Positions 12,938 through 21,458 of a DNA stretch of 40,850 bases are shown one piece after another (the first letter of the stretch is position 1; every line of letters starts with the position of its first letter). The position numbers and the translations under genes were made by a program. Source of the DNA: a virus; IMG/VR virus record IMGVR_UViG_3300009128_000048, positions 1 through 40,850 of that record; one strand, given 5' to 3'. The notes beneath the pieces are model-generated. The model was given only the letters and a program-made list of their open reading frames with translations. It did not search any database and was not told the DNA's origin.

Positions 12938-12945
12938 AGTATAAT
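12918..12945 (+). promoter_or_regulatory. Rightward promoter upstream of the packaging genes (distal)
   Basis: TTGATT (12918-12923), 16-nt spacer, TATAAT (12940-12945), TAA. It lies in the 3' end of the FmdB-like gene and is about 100 nt upstream of a second promoter. Confidence 0.55.
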
Positions 12946-12976
12946 TAAGCTGTCATGATAAATGGCATTAAGGTAA

Positions 12977-13013
12977 CTGCCAAGAGGTGCTCTACACAGG
13001 GCCTTTTTGGCAG
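12977..13013 (+). repeat. Short inverted repeat between tandem promoters
   Basis: CTGCCAA (12977-12983) pairs with TTGGCAG (13007-13013), followed by GGGCTTTACTTTTT. The 95-nt stretch between the two promoters also holds a 29-codon frame starting at 12955 whose stop lies in the next -10 box; I do not call it a gene. A short transcript from the first promoter is possible. Confidence 0.3.
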
Positions 13014-13016
13014 GGC

Positions 13017-13045
13017 TTTACTTTTTCAAAAAAACAAAGTATAAT
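13017..13045 (+). promoter_or_regulatory. Rightward promoter of the packaging genes (proximal)
   Basis: TTTACT (13017-13022), 17-nt spacer starting TTTTC and ending AAAG, TATAAT (13040-13045), TAA. It fits the phage consensus and would start transcription about 17 nt before the ATG at 13069. Confidence 0.65.
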
Positions 13046-13068
13046 TAAAATGCTATAACCATTCAATT

Positions 13069-13254
13069 ATGAATATAACACGAGAAGCAATTGAAGATTT
13101 GTCCTATCAATGTTTCGCTCATCGTGAAGATATTCGTGGAAGAAAATTAGAGTTGTGCCAGAAACTTGGACAGCTTGTTTTAGATATGCCTGACAGGATG
13201 GTTTTAGACAAAGGGCCAAAACAATTAACCTTTATGTACAATGTCAATGACTGA
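13069..13254 (+). CDS. Small hypothetical protein, 61 aa
   Basis: This small basic, helical protein (MNITREAIEDLSYQCFAHRE onward) is first after the proximal promoter and overlaps the terminase small-subunit candidate by 14 nt. ATAACC plus 8 nt precedes the ATG. I do not recognise a family. Its position suggests packaging or late gene control. Confidence 0.6.
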   Translation: MNITREAIEDLSYQCFAHREDIRGRKLELCQKLGQLVLDMPDRMVLDKGPKQLTFMYNVND

Positions 13255-13702
13255 TGCCAAAGGAAAGAGTGGAAGACCAAGCAAGATAGTAAAGTTCACA
13301 GAAGCATGTGAAAAGATAATGAACCAGCACGAACTTGCAGGAAAGGGACTTGGATCTGTTATTATATATACAGACAAGGAACTGATGGAGTTAGTCAATG
13401 AACAGCTTGACAAGGAAGATAGGATTGGGATGACTGCTTTTGGTGACTGGAAGAACAATCCGAGGGAGGGAGATGAAAGATTTGAGCGATTTTCGAGTGT
13501 TTATAAAAAGGCACTTCACACTCAAAAGATGAATTTATTTGAAAGATATGGCAAGGAGAAGTACCAATGGACTAAGTGGGCATGGGTGCTTGAAAGGAAA
13601 TTTTCTGAATGGAATAAAGTTGACAAGAAGTGGCATGGTGAAGACAAAGAAGCTCCATTAACAACATTGGCTGATTTTGTTAAAAGTGTGGTTGAAAAAT
13701 AA
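13241..13702 (+). CDS. Probable terminase small subunit
   Basis: The 153-residue protein begins with a basic GRPSKI segment, then a helical region YTDKELMELVNEQLDKEDRI that could be a helix-turn-helix DNA-binding domain, and a long helical middle ending KYQWTKWAWVLERKFSEWNK. This layout (DNA-binding N-terminus, W-x2-W-rich helix, short C-terminal tail) and its position directly before the large subunit fit a small terminase that recognises phage DNA. TTAACC ends 10 nt before the first ATG, which favours 13241 over the ATG at 13247. The call rests mostly on context. Confidence 0.6.
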   Translation: MSMTDAKGKSGRPSKIVKFTEACEKIMNQHELAGKGLGSVIIYTDKELMELVNEQLDKEDRIGMTAFGDWKNNPREGDERFERFSSVYKKALHTQKMNLFERYGKEKYQWTKWAWVLERKFSEWNKVDKKWHGEDKEAPLTTLADFVKSVVEK

Positions 13703-13704
13703 TG

Positions 13705-13790
13705 CCACTCCACATCTCTTTCTTCTAAAGAAATGAGCATGTCACCCTTGGTGGAATAAATACTGTTAAGGAGTTTATGTGGGGTGACAT
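13705..13790 (+). promoter_or_regulatory. Alternative inverted repeats before terL
   Basis: ATGTCACCC (13739-13747) pairs perfectly with GGGTGACAT (13782-13790). The same 3' segment can instead pair, with two mismatches, between 13705-13715 (CCACTCCACAT) and 13777-13787. The 108-nt gap contains no gene that I can support. A leader structure controlling terminase translation is possible. Confidence 0.4.
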
Positions 13791-13810
13791 TATCTATCAA
13801 CCAGAAGTGA

Positions 13811-15289
13811 ATGGCAAATGACCCAACTATTTTTCAAAAAAAGATCCAGGAAAATCCACTCATTTTTTATGATGAGGCACTTGGGTGTGGGCATTGGGGG
13901 AAGCAGGATGACATAACACTATCTGTTTTTAATAACCAGAGAACCACAGTAAAGTCTTGCCATGGTTCAGGGAAAAGTTATATTGCAGCAAGAGTTGGTC
14001 TGGCATTCCTATTTGCACACAAGAACAGTGTAGTATTAACCACTGCACCAACTTTCAGGCAGGTGGAAGATGTTATCTGGAGAGAGTGGAGATTTGCTCA
14101 CAGTTCAGCCAAAATCCCGTTAGGTGGCTCGTTATTGCAAACAAGATATGACATTGACCCAAAGTGGTATGCAAAAGGAATAAGTTCAGATAAACCAGAC
14201 AATGTTCAGGGATACCATGCTGACCACATCCTAGTAATTGTTGATGAAGCAGCAGGTGTAGAAAAGGACATTCTTGATTCAATACAAGGTTTGCTTACTT
14301 CAGAAAGTGTCCATCTGCTATACATCGGGAATCCAACAGTTGGAGTGGGACCATTCTACAATTCATTCAAATCAAATTTGTTTGAGAAGATCAGCATTAG
14401 TGTATTTGATACTCCAAACTTCACGAAAAATGGAATAAAGAATTTGCAGGACTTAAAAGCATTTAGGAAGAGAGAAGACATAGTTGATTTGCCTCTTGAT
14501 ACTCCACAATTAGTGACTCCATTGTGGGCATGGGAAAGACTCTGGGACTGGGGTGAAGACAGCCCAATATTCAAGGCAAGGGTGTTGGCTGAATTTCCGG
14601 AAGAGGGGAGTGATACACTCATTGGCTTGCATCTGGTTGAGCAGGCTTTGAGGAAAGAATATACGACAGAGGAATTGACTCATTTTCCTCATAGAAAAAC
14701 AATTGGAATTGATGTGGCTAGATATGGGGATGACACCACAGTGTTTGTAGCAATGCATCACCACAGACACATAGGCACTGAATGGCACAATGGTAAAGAT
14801 TTGATGGTTACAGCAGGGACAGCAATAAAGATGTTCCATGATCTGGGGATGGAGAAAAGCAGGGACACATTTGTTGTTGATGATACAGGGCTAGGTGGAG
14901 GTGTGACTGATTCTTTAAAAGAACAGGGATACAATGTTATGCCAATCAACTTTGGTAGCAAAAGCACTGAGGAGGGATTTGTGAATATAAAAGCTGAAAT
15001 GTTCTGGTATTTACGTCAGATGTTCAGAGATGGGATGATTGATTTGCGAGATGATGGCAAGCTGGTGGCACAATTGCCTACAACCAAATATTCCTACAAC
15101 AGTCAGGGGAAACTTCAGATAATGTCCAAGGAGAAGATGAAAGCTGAAGGATTGGAAAGTCCTGACTTCGTGGATGCTTTAGTATTGGCTATGTATGGGC
15201 ACAAAGTAATCAAAGGTGGACATTTGTACACAGGAAAAGAGGGAGAAGTGACAACTTTGGCAGGAAATTTACTTAAACAAAAATTCTAA
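13811..15289 (+). CDS. terL: Terminase large subunit
   Basis: The 492-residue protein is a packaging motor ATPase with nuclease. Walker A is KSCHGSGKS (48-56), Walker B LVIVDEA (141-147), and the coupling segment YIGNP (171-175). The RNase H-like nuclease domain has GIDVARYGDD with Asp301, VDDTGLGGGVTD (356-367) and SPDFVDALVLA with Asp455. It translocates DNA into the prohead through the portal and cuts concatemers. The leader TATCAACC plus 8 nt precedes the ATG. A 1-nt overlap (TAATG) joins it to the next small gene. Confidence 0.95.
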   Translation: MANDPTIFQKKIQENPLIFYDEALGCGHWGKQDDITLSVFNNQRTTVKSCHGSGKSYIAARVGLAFLFAHKNSVVLTTAPTFRQVEDVIWREWRFAHSSAKIPLGGSLLQTRYDIDPKWYAKGISSDKPDNVQGYHADHILVIVDEAAGVEKDILDSIQGLLTSESVHLLYIGNPTVGVGPFYNSFKSNLFEKISISVFDTPNFTKNGIKNLQDLKAFRKREDIVDLPLDTPQLVTPLWAWERLWDWGEDSPIFKARVLAEFPEEGSDTLIGLHLVEQALRKEYTTEELTHFPHRKTIGIDVARYGDDTTVFVAMHHHRHIGTEWHNGKDLMVTAGTAIKMFHDLGMEKSRDTFVVDDTGLGGGVTDSLKEQGYNVMPINFGSKSTEEGFVNIKAEMFWYLRQMFRDGMIDLRDDGKLVAQLPTTKYSYNSQGKLQIMSKEKMKAEGLESPDFVDALVLAMYGHKVIKGGHLYTGKEGEVTTLAGNLLKQKF

Positions 15290-15441
15290 TGACAATAAAA
15301 CAGCTTGATGAAAAAATAGATAGGTTGATATCAATTGTTGCAAGAATAATTAAGATGGATGAAGATGAGCTCAAGAGTTACTCAGAAAATAAATCAATCA
15401 GTGATAGAGTAAAGAAAATATCACGCCAAACAAATTTATAA
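15289..15441 (+). CDS. Small helical protein between terL and portal, 50 aa
   Basis: The frame MTIKQLDEKIDRLISIVARI ends VKKISRQTNL. It is a charged, probably coiled-coil protein, and its ATG shares the last base of the terL stop, so it is translated by reinitiation. No family recognised. Its position suggests head assembly or packaging. Confidence 0.6.
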   Translation: MTIKQLDEKIDRLISIVARIIKMDEDELKSYSENKSISDRVKKISRQTNL

Positions 15442-15458
15442 ATTAATAATAAAAGATT

Positions 15459-17744
15459 ATGCCATCAACCACAAAAGACAGACAAAGGGTCGTCAGAGAT
15501 ATTGTCCACAAAGGAAAAAATCCTTCTAGCAAGAATGAGAAAATAGGAGTTGAGCATGGTAAAGTTGGGACAGATATCTTCAGTGGTTACATTGATGTTG
15601 ATTATCAGAATGCATGGAAAGACCTGCAAAAAAGGATTGATACAATTGATGAAATGATTGGCAGTGATGCTACTATAACAGCTGTGCTTGATGCTTACAA
15701 GAACCCAATAATGTCAAGCAGATTTTATGTTAAGCCTGCATCTGAAGAAAAGACTGATGTGGAGATTGCTGAGATGATTGAAAGGAATCTATTCCAGGAA
15801 TTGAGTGGTGGATTCAAAAATACTTTGTGGGAAGTGCTGACGATGCTTGATTATGGCTTTTCTGTATTTGAAAAAGTGTACAAAGAGAAAGATGGGATGG
15901 TTATGCTTCACAGAATGGCTCCAAGATTGCAGAGTTCAATAGAAAAATGGGCTATTGATGGGATGCCATGGAAAGATGGACATCCTGCAGGAATAACTCA
16001 GCAGATAAACAACTCTGATGATGCTGTGGATACAAACAACCCACAAATACCTTGGGACAGCCTGATGGTGTTCACATTTAAGAAGCAGGGGAATAACTTT
16101 GAGGGGAAAAGTGTGCTCAGATTTGCATATCTCCATTGGTATATGAAGAATCTGCTATACAAAATAGCAGGAGTTGCAGCTGATAGGTTTGGGGTTGGTA
16201 TTCCTTTCATAAAGCACAAAACAGGAGCAACTGACAAGCAAATAGATGAATATGCCAAGTTGGTTGAAGCACTAAAAGCCAATGAAAAGAGTTATGCGGT
16301 GTTTGATGAAACTGTAGTTGAGTTTGGCATACTTACTCCATCAGGAAATGCTGAGAAGAGTTCAATCAGTGAGATGGTAAAACACCACGACAGAAAAATA
16401 TATGATTCAATCCTTGCTGGATTCTTGAATCTTACTAGTGGTGAGGGTGGCAGCAATGCTCTGAGTAAAGACCAAAGCTCATTCTTCTTAAGAGGACTTC
16501 AGGGAATTGTGGATTATATCTGTGGGGTATTCAATGAGCACATAAAACAGCTAGTTTATATCAACTATGGTGAGCAGGAAGAATACCCAAAACTTTGTGC
16601 TTCTGATATTGGGCAGATAAGCATGGATGAATATGTTAGTAGCCTTGCTGCAGCAAAAGAATCAGGAATGCTAAGCTGGTTGCCTAGTGATGAGGATAAA
16701 ATGAGGGAACAATTAAAATTAGCTCCAATAACTGACAAAGAAAGAGATGAAATTGAAAAAGAGAAAGAGGAGATGAAAAAAGCCATTCAACCTAAGCCTG
16801 AAAAAGATGAAGACAAGGATGACAAGGAAGAGCTTAGTGAAAAGCCTGTGAAAAGATTTGCTATCAAGGGAACTGTTAGAGAAGAGGCATTTGTGAAAAA
16901 CATATCTGACTTTGAGAATTATATTGAGAGTGAATATAACACATATCTTAAAAAGATTGTGATGGCTGAAGGGAAAATACGAAAAGCATTAGTCACAATT
17001 TATAACCACAGTGATGTTGAGCTGGTGGATGGAGTAAGAGTGCTGGCATTCACAAAAAGAAACAGAGACCTGCAGAAAAAGGCAATAAATTTCATCAATG
17101 AAGTACAGAAACGATTATCTTCAGAGCTATTGAATGGTACTATCCAGAATAGATTATTTGAAAGGACTAAAAATATGGCAAAGAATACAGTCAGGACTAA
17201 TCTTAAGCTATTGAAGGAAATTCAGGTTAATGAGGCACAGTTTAACAGCTTTGTTCATGGTCATGTTAGTAATGTGGAGGGAGTTTTGTTCAATGAACCA
17301 AGAAGGATGAAAGAGGGTGTAATATTGAATTATGGTTCACAGGTTAGTGTTGATTTAGCTGTTAAAAATGTAGCAGGAATACAATTTAACAGGAATGTTC
17401 TTAAGTTATCCACAGTTACTCATGCAAGAGGAGCTTTTAATGCAATCAGCTATGACAATTCAGTTAAGAATGGGTTTACTATGTTTAAGACAGTTGTGCC
17501 AAAGAAAAAATTAAAAGAAATTAATCCAAGTGGAATGACTGCCAGCATATTGTTCATGATTCTTGCTGCTGCTGTTATCAACAAACGAATCAATGAAAAG
17601 ACAGATGGGAAAAATACAGATGCAATTACTGGATTGAACTTACACCACAATGCTTACATGTATTATTATCCTATTGCTGCAGAAGACTTGGAGGAGGAAG
17701 AAAAGGTGGCTAAAAGACAGCGTGAAAATTTTAAAAATCAATAA
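15459..17744 (+). CDS. Portal protein (DUF935/Mu gp29-like) with long C-terminal extension
   Basis: Residues 1-450 look like DUF935 portal proteins: DYQNAWKDLQKRIDTIDEMI, FQELSGGFKNTLWEVLTMLD, the MLHRMAPR segment, DSLMVFTFKKQGNNFEGKSV, KNEKIGVEHG at the N-terminus and HDRKIYDSILAGFLNLTSGE. The portal ring is the DNA channel and the docking site for terminase and tail. After an acidic Lys/Glu-rich linker (about 425-465), roughly 290 more residues follow (helical, ending EEEEKVAKRQRENFKNQ). Mu has a separate head-morphogenesis protein F at this point, so a portal-F-type fusion is possible, but I cannot identify the second domain. At 761 residues it is much longer than usual portals. Confidence 0.8.
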   Translation: MPSTTKDRQRVVRDIVHKGKNPSSKNEKIGVEHGKVGTDIFSGYIDVDYQNAWKDLQKRIDTIDEMIGSDATITAVLDAYKNPIMSSRFYVKPASEEKTDVEIAEMIERNLFQELSGGFKNTLWEVLTMLDYGFSVFEKVYKEKDGMVMLHRMAPRLQSSIEKWAIDGMPWKDGHPAGITQQINNSDDAVDTNNPQIPWDSLMVFTFKKQGNNFEGKSVLRFAYLHWYMKNLLYKIAGVAADRFGVGIPFIKHKTGATDKQIDEYAKLVEALKANEKSYAVFDETVVEFGILTPSGNAEKSSISEMVKHHDRKIYDSILAGFLNLTSGEGGSNALSKDQSSFFLRGLQGIVDYICGVFNEHIKQLVYINYGEQEEYPKLCASDIGQISMDEYVSSLAAAKESGMLSWLPSDEDKMREQLKLAPITDKERDEIEKEKEEMKKAIQPKPEKDEDKDDKEELSEKPVKRFAIKGTVREEAFVKNISDFENYIESEYNTYLKKIVMAEGKIRKALVTIYNHSDVELVDGVRVLAFTKRNRDLQKKAINFINEVQKRLSSELLNGTIQNRLFERTKNMAKNTVRTNLKLLKEIQVNEAQFNSFVHGHVSNVEGVLFNEPRRMKEGVILNYGSQVSVDLAVKNVAGIQFNRNVLKLSTVTHARGAFNAISYDNSVKNGFTMFKTVVPKKKLKEINPSGMTASILFMILAAAVINKRINEKTDGKNTDAITGLNLHHNAYMYYYPIAAEDLEEEEKVAKRQRENFKNQ

Positions 17745-17749
17745 AACAC

Positions 17750-17778
17750 TTTGTTTTTCTGAAAAAGTAAAGTATAGT
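17750..17778 (+). promoter_or_regulatory. Rightward promoter for head genes
   Basis: TTTGTT (17750-17755), 17-nt spacer ending AAAG, TATAGT (17773-17778), TA. It follows the portal stop and precedes the protease gene by about 45 nt. The spacer resembles those of the other promoters. Confidence 0.55.
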
Positions 17779-17822
17779 TATTTTAGAAGTCCTGATTCAA
17801 GGTCGGATTAATTCTCAACAAT

Positions 17823-19112
17823 ATGCCATTTGGTCCTTACGAGAATTTCAATGCCTGCTTGCTAGATCAAAAGAAAAAAGGTCACTCTGCTGAGTCTGCA
17901 AATAAAATTTGTGGTGCTCTTCAAGCTAAACTAGAGAAAAAGGAGAATAAAAATCAGATGTCTGATCTTTTCTATCTATTCAGTGATGCAAAGGTAGAAT
18001 CTGGGAAAAACTTTGATCCTGATGCCACTTTTGAATTGATTACTACAGACAAGCAATATGATACAAGATATGGCAATTTTTCATATTCAGAAAAAGATTT
18101 AGAATCAATGGCAAAGAATTTCAATAGTGAAGTGCGAGGTGTTGAGATTGCAGTTGATATTAACCATGATAGAGAGAAAAAAGCCTATGCATGGGTTCAG
18201 CCAAAGTCAATGTTCGTTGCACAATCTCAGAAATTATCAGGCAATTTCAGCTTATATGCAAAATTATACAAATATACTCCAGAGGGAATGGAATTGATGA
18301 AGACTGGTGCATTTAGATATTTCTCATTAGAGATAATGCCTAAATGGACTCGTTTTGTCAATGGTGTGAAGAAAGTGTTTGAAAATGTCATTTTTGGTCT
18401 AGCATTGACCAACAGTCCTGTAATTAAGGACATGATGCCAACATTTAGTGAAGATTTATCATTTAACTCCAATAATATGGATACACTAAAAATTTATCTA
18501 GCCAGCCTATTGGCTAAAGACATCGTTACCACTGATGAAAAAACCACATTGAAAAATATGGTTGCTAAACTTTCTGAAGAGGAAGCAGAAGAGGTGACAG
18601 AAGATGTTGAAAAAGTAGAAGAAAAACCAGAAGAAGCAGAGGAGGAAGAGAAAAAGGAAGAGGAAGCTGCTGAAGATTCTGAAGAAGAAAAAGAAGAGGA
18701 GAAAAAAAAGGAAGAAGAAAAAGACCTTTCTGAAGTTTCCTCTAAACTTTCTGAAACTCAACGTGAGCTTAGCGAGGTAAAAGCTGAGTTGCATGAAAAA
18801 AATACTCAGGAATCTGCTGAGAAATTTATTTTATCTGATAAAGTCACTACTGGCTTCATTAGAAAAGACAAAGAAGCAGTTGTTGAGTTTGTAAAGACAT
18901 TAAGTAAAGAGCAGTCAAGTGCTTTTGCTGAATTGATGTCAAAAGTTCGCAATGTAAAATTTGGTGAACTTGGTAAAACAGAGGAAGCTAAAGATGCTGA
19001 GACAAAAGAAAAAGAGGCACAAGCATTAGCTGAAAAAATCTCTAAAGAAAAAGAAATTCCAAAATGGGAGGCTTTATCAGAAGCTTATGATCAGCTTGGA
19101 ATGGCAAAATAG
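17823..19112 (+). CDS. Prohead protease/scaffold (Mu gpI-like)
   Basis: Three regions are visible in 429 residues. Residues 1-45 form a small N-terminal segment (MPFGPYENFNACLLDQKKKG). Residues 46-210 are a protease domain like Mu gpI, with VDINHD (111-116, His115), RYFSLEI (165-171, candidate Ser168) and LALTNSPV. The remainder (about 225-429) is an acidic, Glu/Lys-rich coiled coil typical of an internal scaffold. A second Met at 46 (MSDLFYLFSD) could give a shorter form. It should help capsid shell assembly and then cleave itself and other head proteins. Its own promoter lies just upstream. Confidence 0.82.
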   Translation: MPFGPYENFNACLLDQKKKGHSAESANKICGALQAKLEKKENKNQMSDLFYLFSDAKVESGKNFDPDATFELITTDKQYDTRYGNFSYSEKDLESMAKNFNSEVRGVEIAVDINHDREKKAYAWVQPKSMFVAQSQKLSGNFSLYAKLYKYTPEGMELMKTGAFRYFSLEIMPKWTRFVNGVKKVFENVIFGLALTNSPVIKDMMPTFSEDLSFNSNNMDTLKIYLASLLAKDIVTTDEKTTLKNMVAKLSEEEAEEVTEDVEKVEEKPEEAEEEEKKEEEAAEDSEEEKEEEKKKEEEKDLSEVSSKLSETQRELSEVKAELHEKNTQESAEKFILSDKVTTGFIRKDKEAVVEFVKTLSKEQSSAFAELMSKVRNVKFGELGKTEEAKDAETKEKEAQALAEKISKEKEIPKWEALSEAYDQLGMAK

Positions 19113-19139
19113 TTTTTATTTCTATAACTTATATTTAAG

Positions 19140-19550
19140 ATGGCTAATCCAACAGGAATTCAAAAACGTCTTCTTGGTACTCACACAGTTCGTATTGATA
19201 CAAACTTGAGTGACAAAGAAGGATATGCAGTAGTCTTTGATACTACTGATGACAATGTTGTAAACATTGCATCTGACCAGACTCTTCCACCATTTGTGTT
19301 AGAGGAGGGTGCAAATGGAGCAACAACAGAAACAGTTGGCACAATTGCTCTTCCAGGATCAATCACTAAGTTCAAACTTGGTGAAACTGTTGCTGCAGGT
19401 AAACTTTTAGTGCCTACAGCTACAGCTACTTGGGAAATTGCAGATGCTGCTGGGGAAAGATATGGTGGTATTGCTCTTGAGAACGGAACAAGTGGTGATA
19501 TCATAATGGGAGTTGTGGTGCTTGGTGAAGTAGAAGCAAGTGATGCGTAA
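19140..19550 (+). CDS. Head decoration-like protein
   Basis: The 136-residue protein is beta-rich, Gly/Ala/Thr-rich, and looks like small capsid decoration proteins (related to DUF2190) found between protease and major capsid genes: GSITKFKLGETVAAGKLLVP then GERYGGIALENGTSGDIIMG. It would bind the shell outside to stabilise it. The leader ATAACT plus 10 nt precedes the start. Confidence 0.7.
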   Translation: MANPTGIQKRLLGTHTVRIDTNLSDKEGYAVVFDTTDDNVVNIASDQTLPPFVLEEGANGATTETVGTIALPGSITKFKLGETVAAGKLLVPTATATWEIADAAGERYGGIALENGTSGDIIMGVVVLGEVEASDA

Positions 19551-19577
19551 TTTTATTTAAATAACTAATATACTAAA

Positions 19578-20522
19578 ATGAGTTTTCCAAAATTAACTAA
19601 CTCACGGAAGGATACTCAGTTGACTAATATCCTACAGGCTTACACCAATCAGGATTACATCGCTGGCCAAATCCTTCCTACAGTTCCAAACCTAAGTGAA
19701 GAATCTGGGTACATTGCTGCAATAGGCAATGAACACCTACGTGTGTTTGATTCAAAGAGAGCTGTCTGGGATGAGACAGGACATAGAATGGAATTTAAAA
19801 TAACAAATGATGATACTTATAAAATTGATTACTATGATCTTGAAGCTTATATTCCAGATCGTCTTCAAGACCAAGCACAAAAACCTTTCAACATGAAAAG
19901 AGATGCAGCAATTAGCTTAAAGCAGGCAATGATGCTTGAGCGTGAAGTTGCATTGGCTACTGCTATGACTAGCACAACTATTCTTAGCAACAACACCACT
20001 CTTTCTGGCACTTCTCAATGGACTGATTATGTAAATTCAACTCCAGAATCTGACATTGAAACAGCCAGAGACACAGTTCAGGCTGCAATTGGTCGTGAGG
20101 CAAATAGCATTTATCTTTCTCGTAAAGTTTTCAATACTCTAAAAAGACATCCTTTCTTCCTAAATCTTGTAACAGGAGTAAAAGTTCTTTCTCCAAGCAT
20201 TCTTGTAGGGATCTTAAAAGATTTCTTTGAATTAAAGAATGTTGTTATAGGAAGTGCAATCAAAGTTTCTTCTAATGAAGGAGCTACTGAGACCAAGGCA
20301 TCAGTATGGGGAAATGATGCAGTTCTTTTCTATAAACCAGACGGACCAACTCTATGGGAACCATCTTTTGGTTACCATTTCACTTTATCTGGCAAAAATA
20401 TGAGAGTGACTGAAAGACGCCACACAAGTGATACAGGAGATTTGACTAAAGTTGAATGGGCATGGCAAGACAAAATCCTTGATGCAGATGCTGCATATCT
20501 TATAAAAGCTGCAACAGCTTAG
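19578..20522 (+). CDS. Major capsid protein
   Basis: The 314-residue protein starts MSFPKLTNSRKDTQLTNILQ and has the pattern of Mu/HK97-fold capsid proteins: TNQDYIAGQILPTVPN, YDLEAYIPDRLQDQAQKPFN, KRDAAISLKQAMMLEREVAL and, near the end, DLTKVEWAWQDKILDADAAYL. It builds the icosahedral shell. Position (after protease and decoration) and length fit. The sequence uses mostly A/T-ending codons like its neighbours. ATAACT plus 11 nt precedes the ATG. Confidence 0.88.
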   Translation: MSFPKLTNSRKDTQLTNILQAYTNQDYIAGQILPTVPNLSEESGYIAAIGNEHLRVFDSKRAVWDETGHRMEFKITNDDTYKIDYYDLEAYIPDRLQDQAQKPFNMKRDAAISLKQAMMLEREVALATAMTSTTILSNNTTLSGTSQWTDYVNSTPESDIETARDTVQAAIGREANSIYLSRKVFNTLKRHPFFLNLVTGVKVLSPSILVGILKDFFELKNVVIGSAIKVSSNEGATETKASVWGNDAVLFYKPDGPTLWEPSFGYHFTLSGKNMRVTERRHTSDTGDLTKVEWAWQDKILDADAAYLIKAATA

Positions 20523-20549
20523 TGCTTTATTAATTAACTATTTATTCAG

Positions 20550-21122
20550 ATGACTAAATATTTCAATAGAGAGAAAGTTGTTGCTAATAGAGTGCAGAAT
20601 GCTGCAAATGTTGGTACAGCAGGCACAGGTGTGACTGCAGTGGAATATGGTGATGGGTATAATCATGTAACAGTCCTTACACTAGCAGATGTTGCAATGG
20701 GGACAATCACAGGTAGTACAAATGAGGCATTTGGTGCTCTAGTTTATACTTTCCCTGCTGGCGTCCATGTTCATGAAGTAACCTATATGACTGTAGGCTT
20801 GACTACAGCAGGTACAACCACCACTGATACTCCAGATGTAGGCATTGGTTCTGTAATTGGAACTGGTGCTGTGTCAGTATTAAGTGGAACAGCTACATTT
20901 GAAGATTATGTTACAGGTCAGACTGCAGGAGACTGTGCAGGGACAGCTACAACAGTTGGTCCTCTTGGTGCAACTGCAGGAGTGCTAACTGGCATATCTT
21001 TAAATAAAGCAGCAGATGTTAAAGCAGTCCACATAAACTGTGCTGATGGCTGGCATGCAACTGCGACAGGAGCTTTAACAGCAGATGGTACTGTTGTTAT
21101 CAAATGGTCAACACTAGCTTAA
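20550..21122 (+). CDS. Small virion structural protein
   Basis: The 190-residue, Gly/Thr/Ala-rich beta protein (for example TKYFNREKVVANRVQNAANV, then VHVHEVTYMTVGLTTAG) directly follows the major capsid gene. Proteins of this kind are probably minor head or decoration components. No enzyme motif. TTAACT plus 10 nt precedes the start; a strong hairpin follows the stop. Confidence 0.6.
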   Translation: MTKYFNREKVVANRVQNAANVGTAGTGVTAVEYGDGYNHVTVLTLADVAMGTITGSTNEAFGALVYTFPAGVHVHEVTYMTVGLTTAGTTTTDTPDVGIGSVIGTGAVSVLSGTATFEDYVTGQTAGDCAGTATTVGPLGATAGVLTGISLNKAADVKAVHINCADGWHATATGALTADGTVVIKWSTLA

Positions 21123-21133
21123 TAATTTTCTCA

Positions 21134-21163
21134 GGTGGCTAAGATTCTTATCTCTTAGCCACC
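21134..21163 (+). promoter_or_regulatory. 11-bp perfect hairpin after head genes
   Basis: GGTGGCTAAGA (21134-21144) pairs with TCTTAGCCACC (21153-21163) around an 8-nt loop. No T-run follows on either strand, so it is not a typical intrinsic terminator. It could stabilise the upstream mRNA or be a processing site. Confidence 0.5.
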
Positions 21164-21196
21164 AAATGAAACTTATTATCTAATCATATAAATATC

Positions 21197-21445
21197 ATGC
21201 CAAAGAAAAAAAAGACAGCTCCAAAAGAGGTAAAAGCTCCTGTGGTTGAGCCAGAAGTTACTGAAGATGTTACATCTGAAGATCTTGCTGAAGCACTAGA
21301 AGTTGAAACTCCTGAGACTAAAGAGCCTACAGACATTGCTCTTTGCAATTTAATTCACAATGGAAGGAGATACAATAAGGGTGAAAAGGTGAAGCCAACA
21401 GATCCTTATTACTATTTCTTAAAAGAAAATGGATTTATAAATTAA
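21197..21445 (+). CDS. Small acidic hypothetical protein, 82 aa
   Basis: The N-terminal half is low complexity (Lys then Pro/Glu/Val-rich, with DVTSEDLAEALEVETPE). The C-terminal half holds DIALCNLIHNGRRYNKGEKV then DPYYYFLKENGFIN, a pattern I have seen in small phage head-tail genes but cannot name. It lies between head genes and the fibre-like cassette, where head-completion proteins would be expected. Confidence 0.55.
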   Translation: MPKKKKTAPKEVKAPVVEPEVTEDVTSEDLAEALEVETPETKEPTDIALCNLIHNGRRYNKGEKVKPTDPYYYFLKENGFIN

Positions 21446-21458
21446 CCAATAAAAAATT

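Noticed and set aside
12955-13044. 29-codon ORF between tandem promoters
   Set aside because: Its composition is unremarkable, its stop falls in a -10 box, and nothing supports translation.
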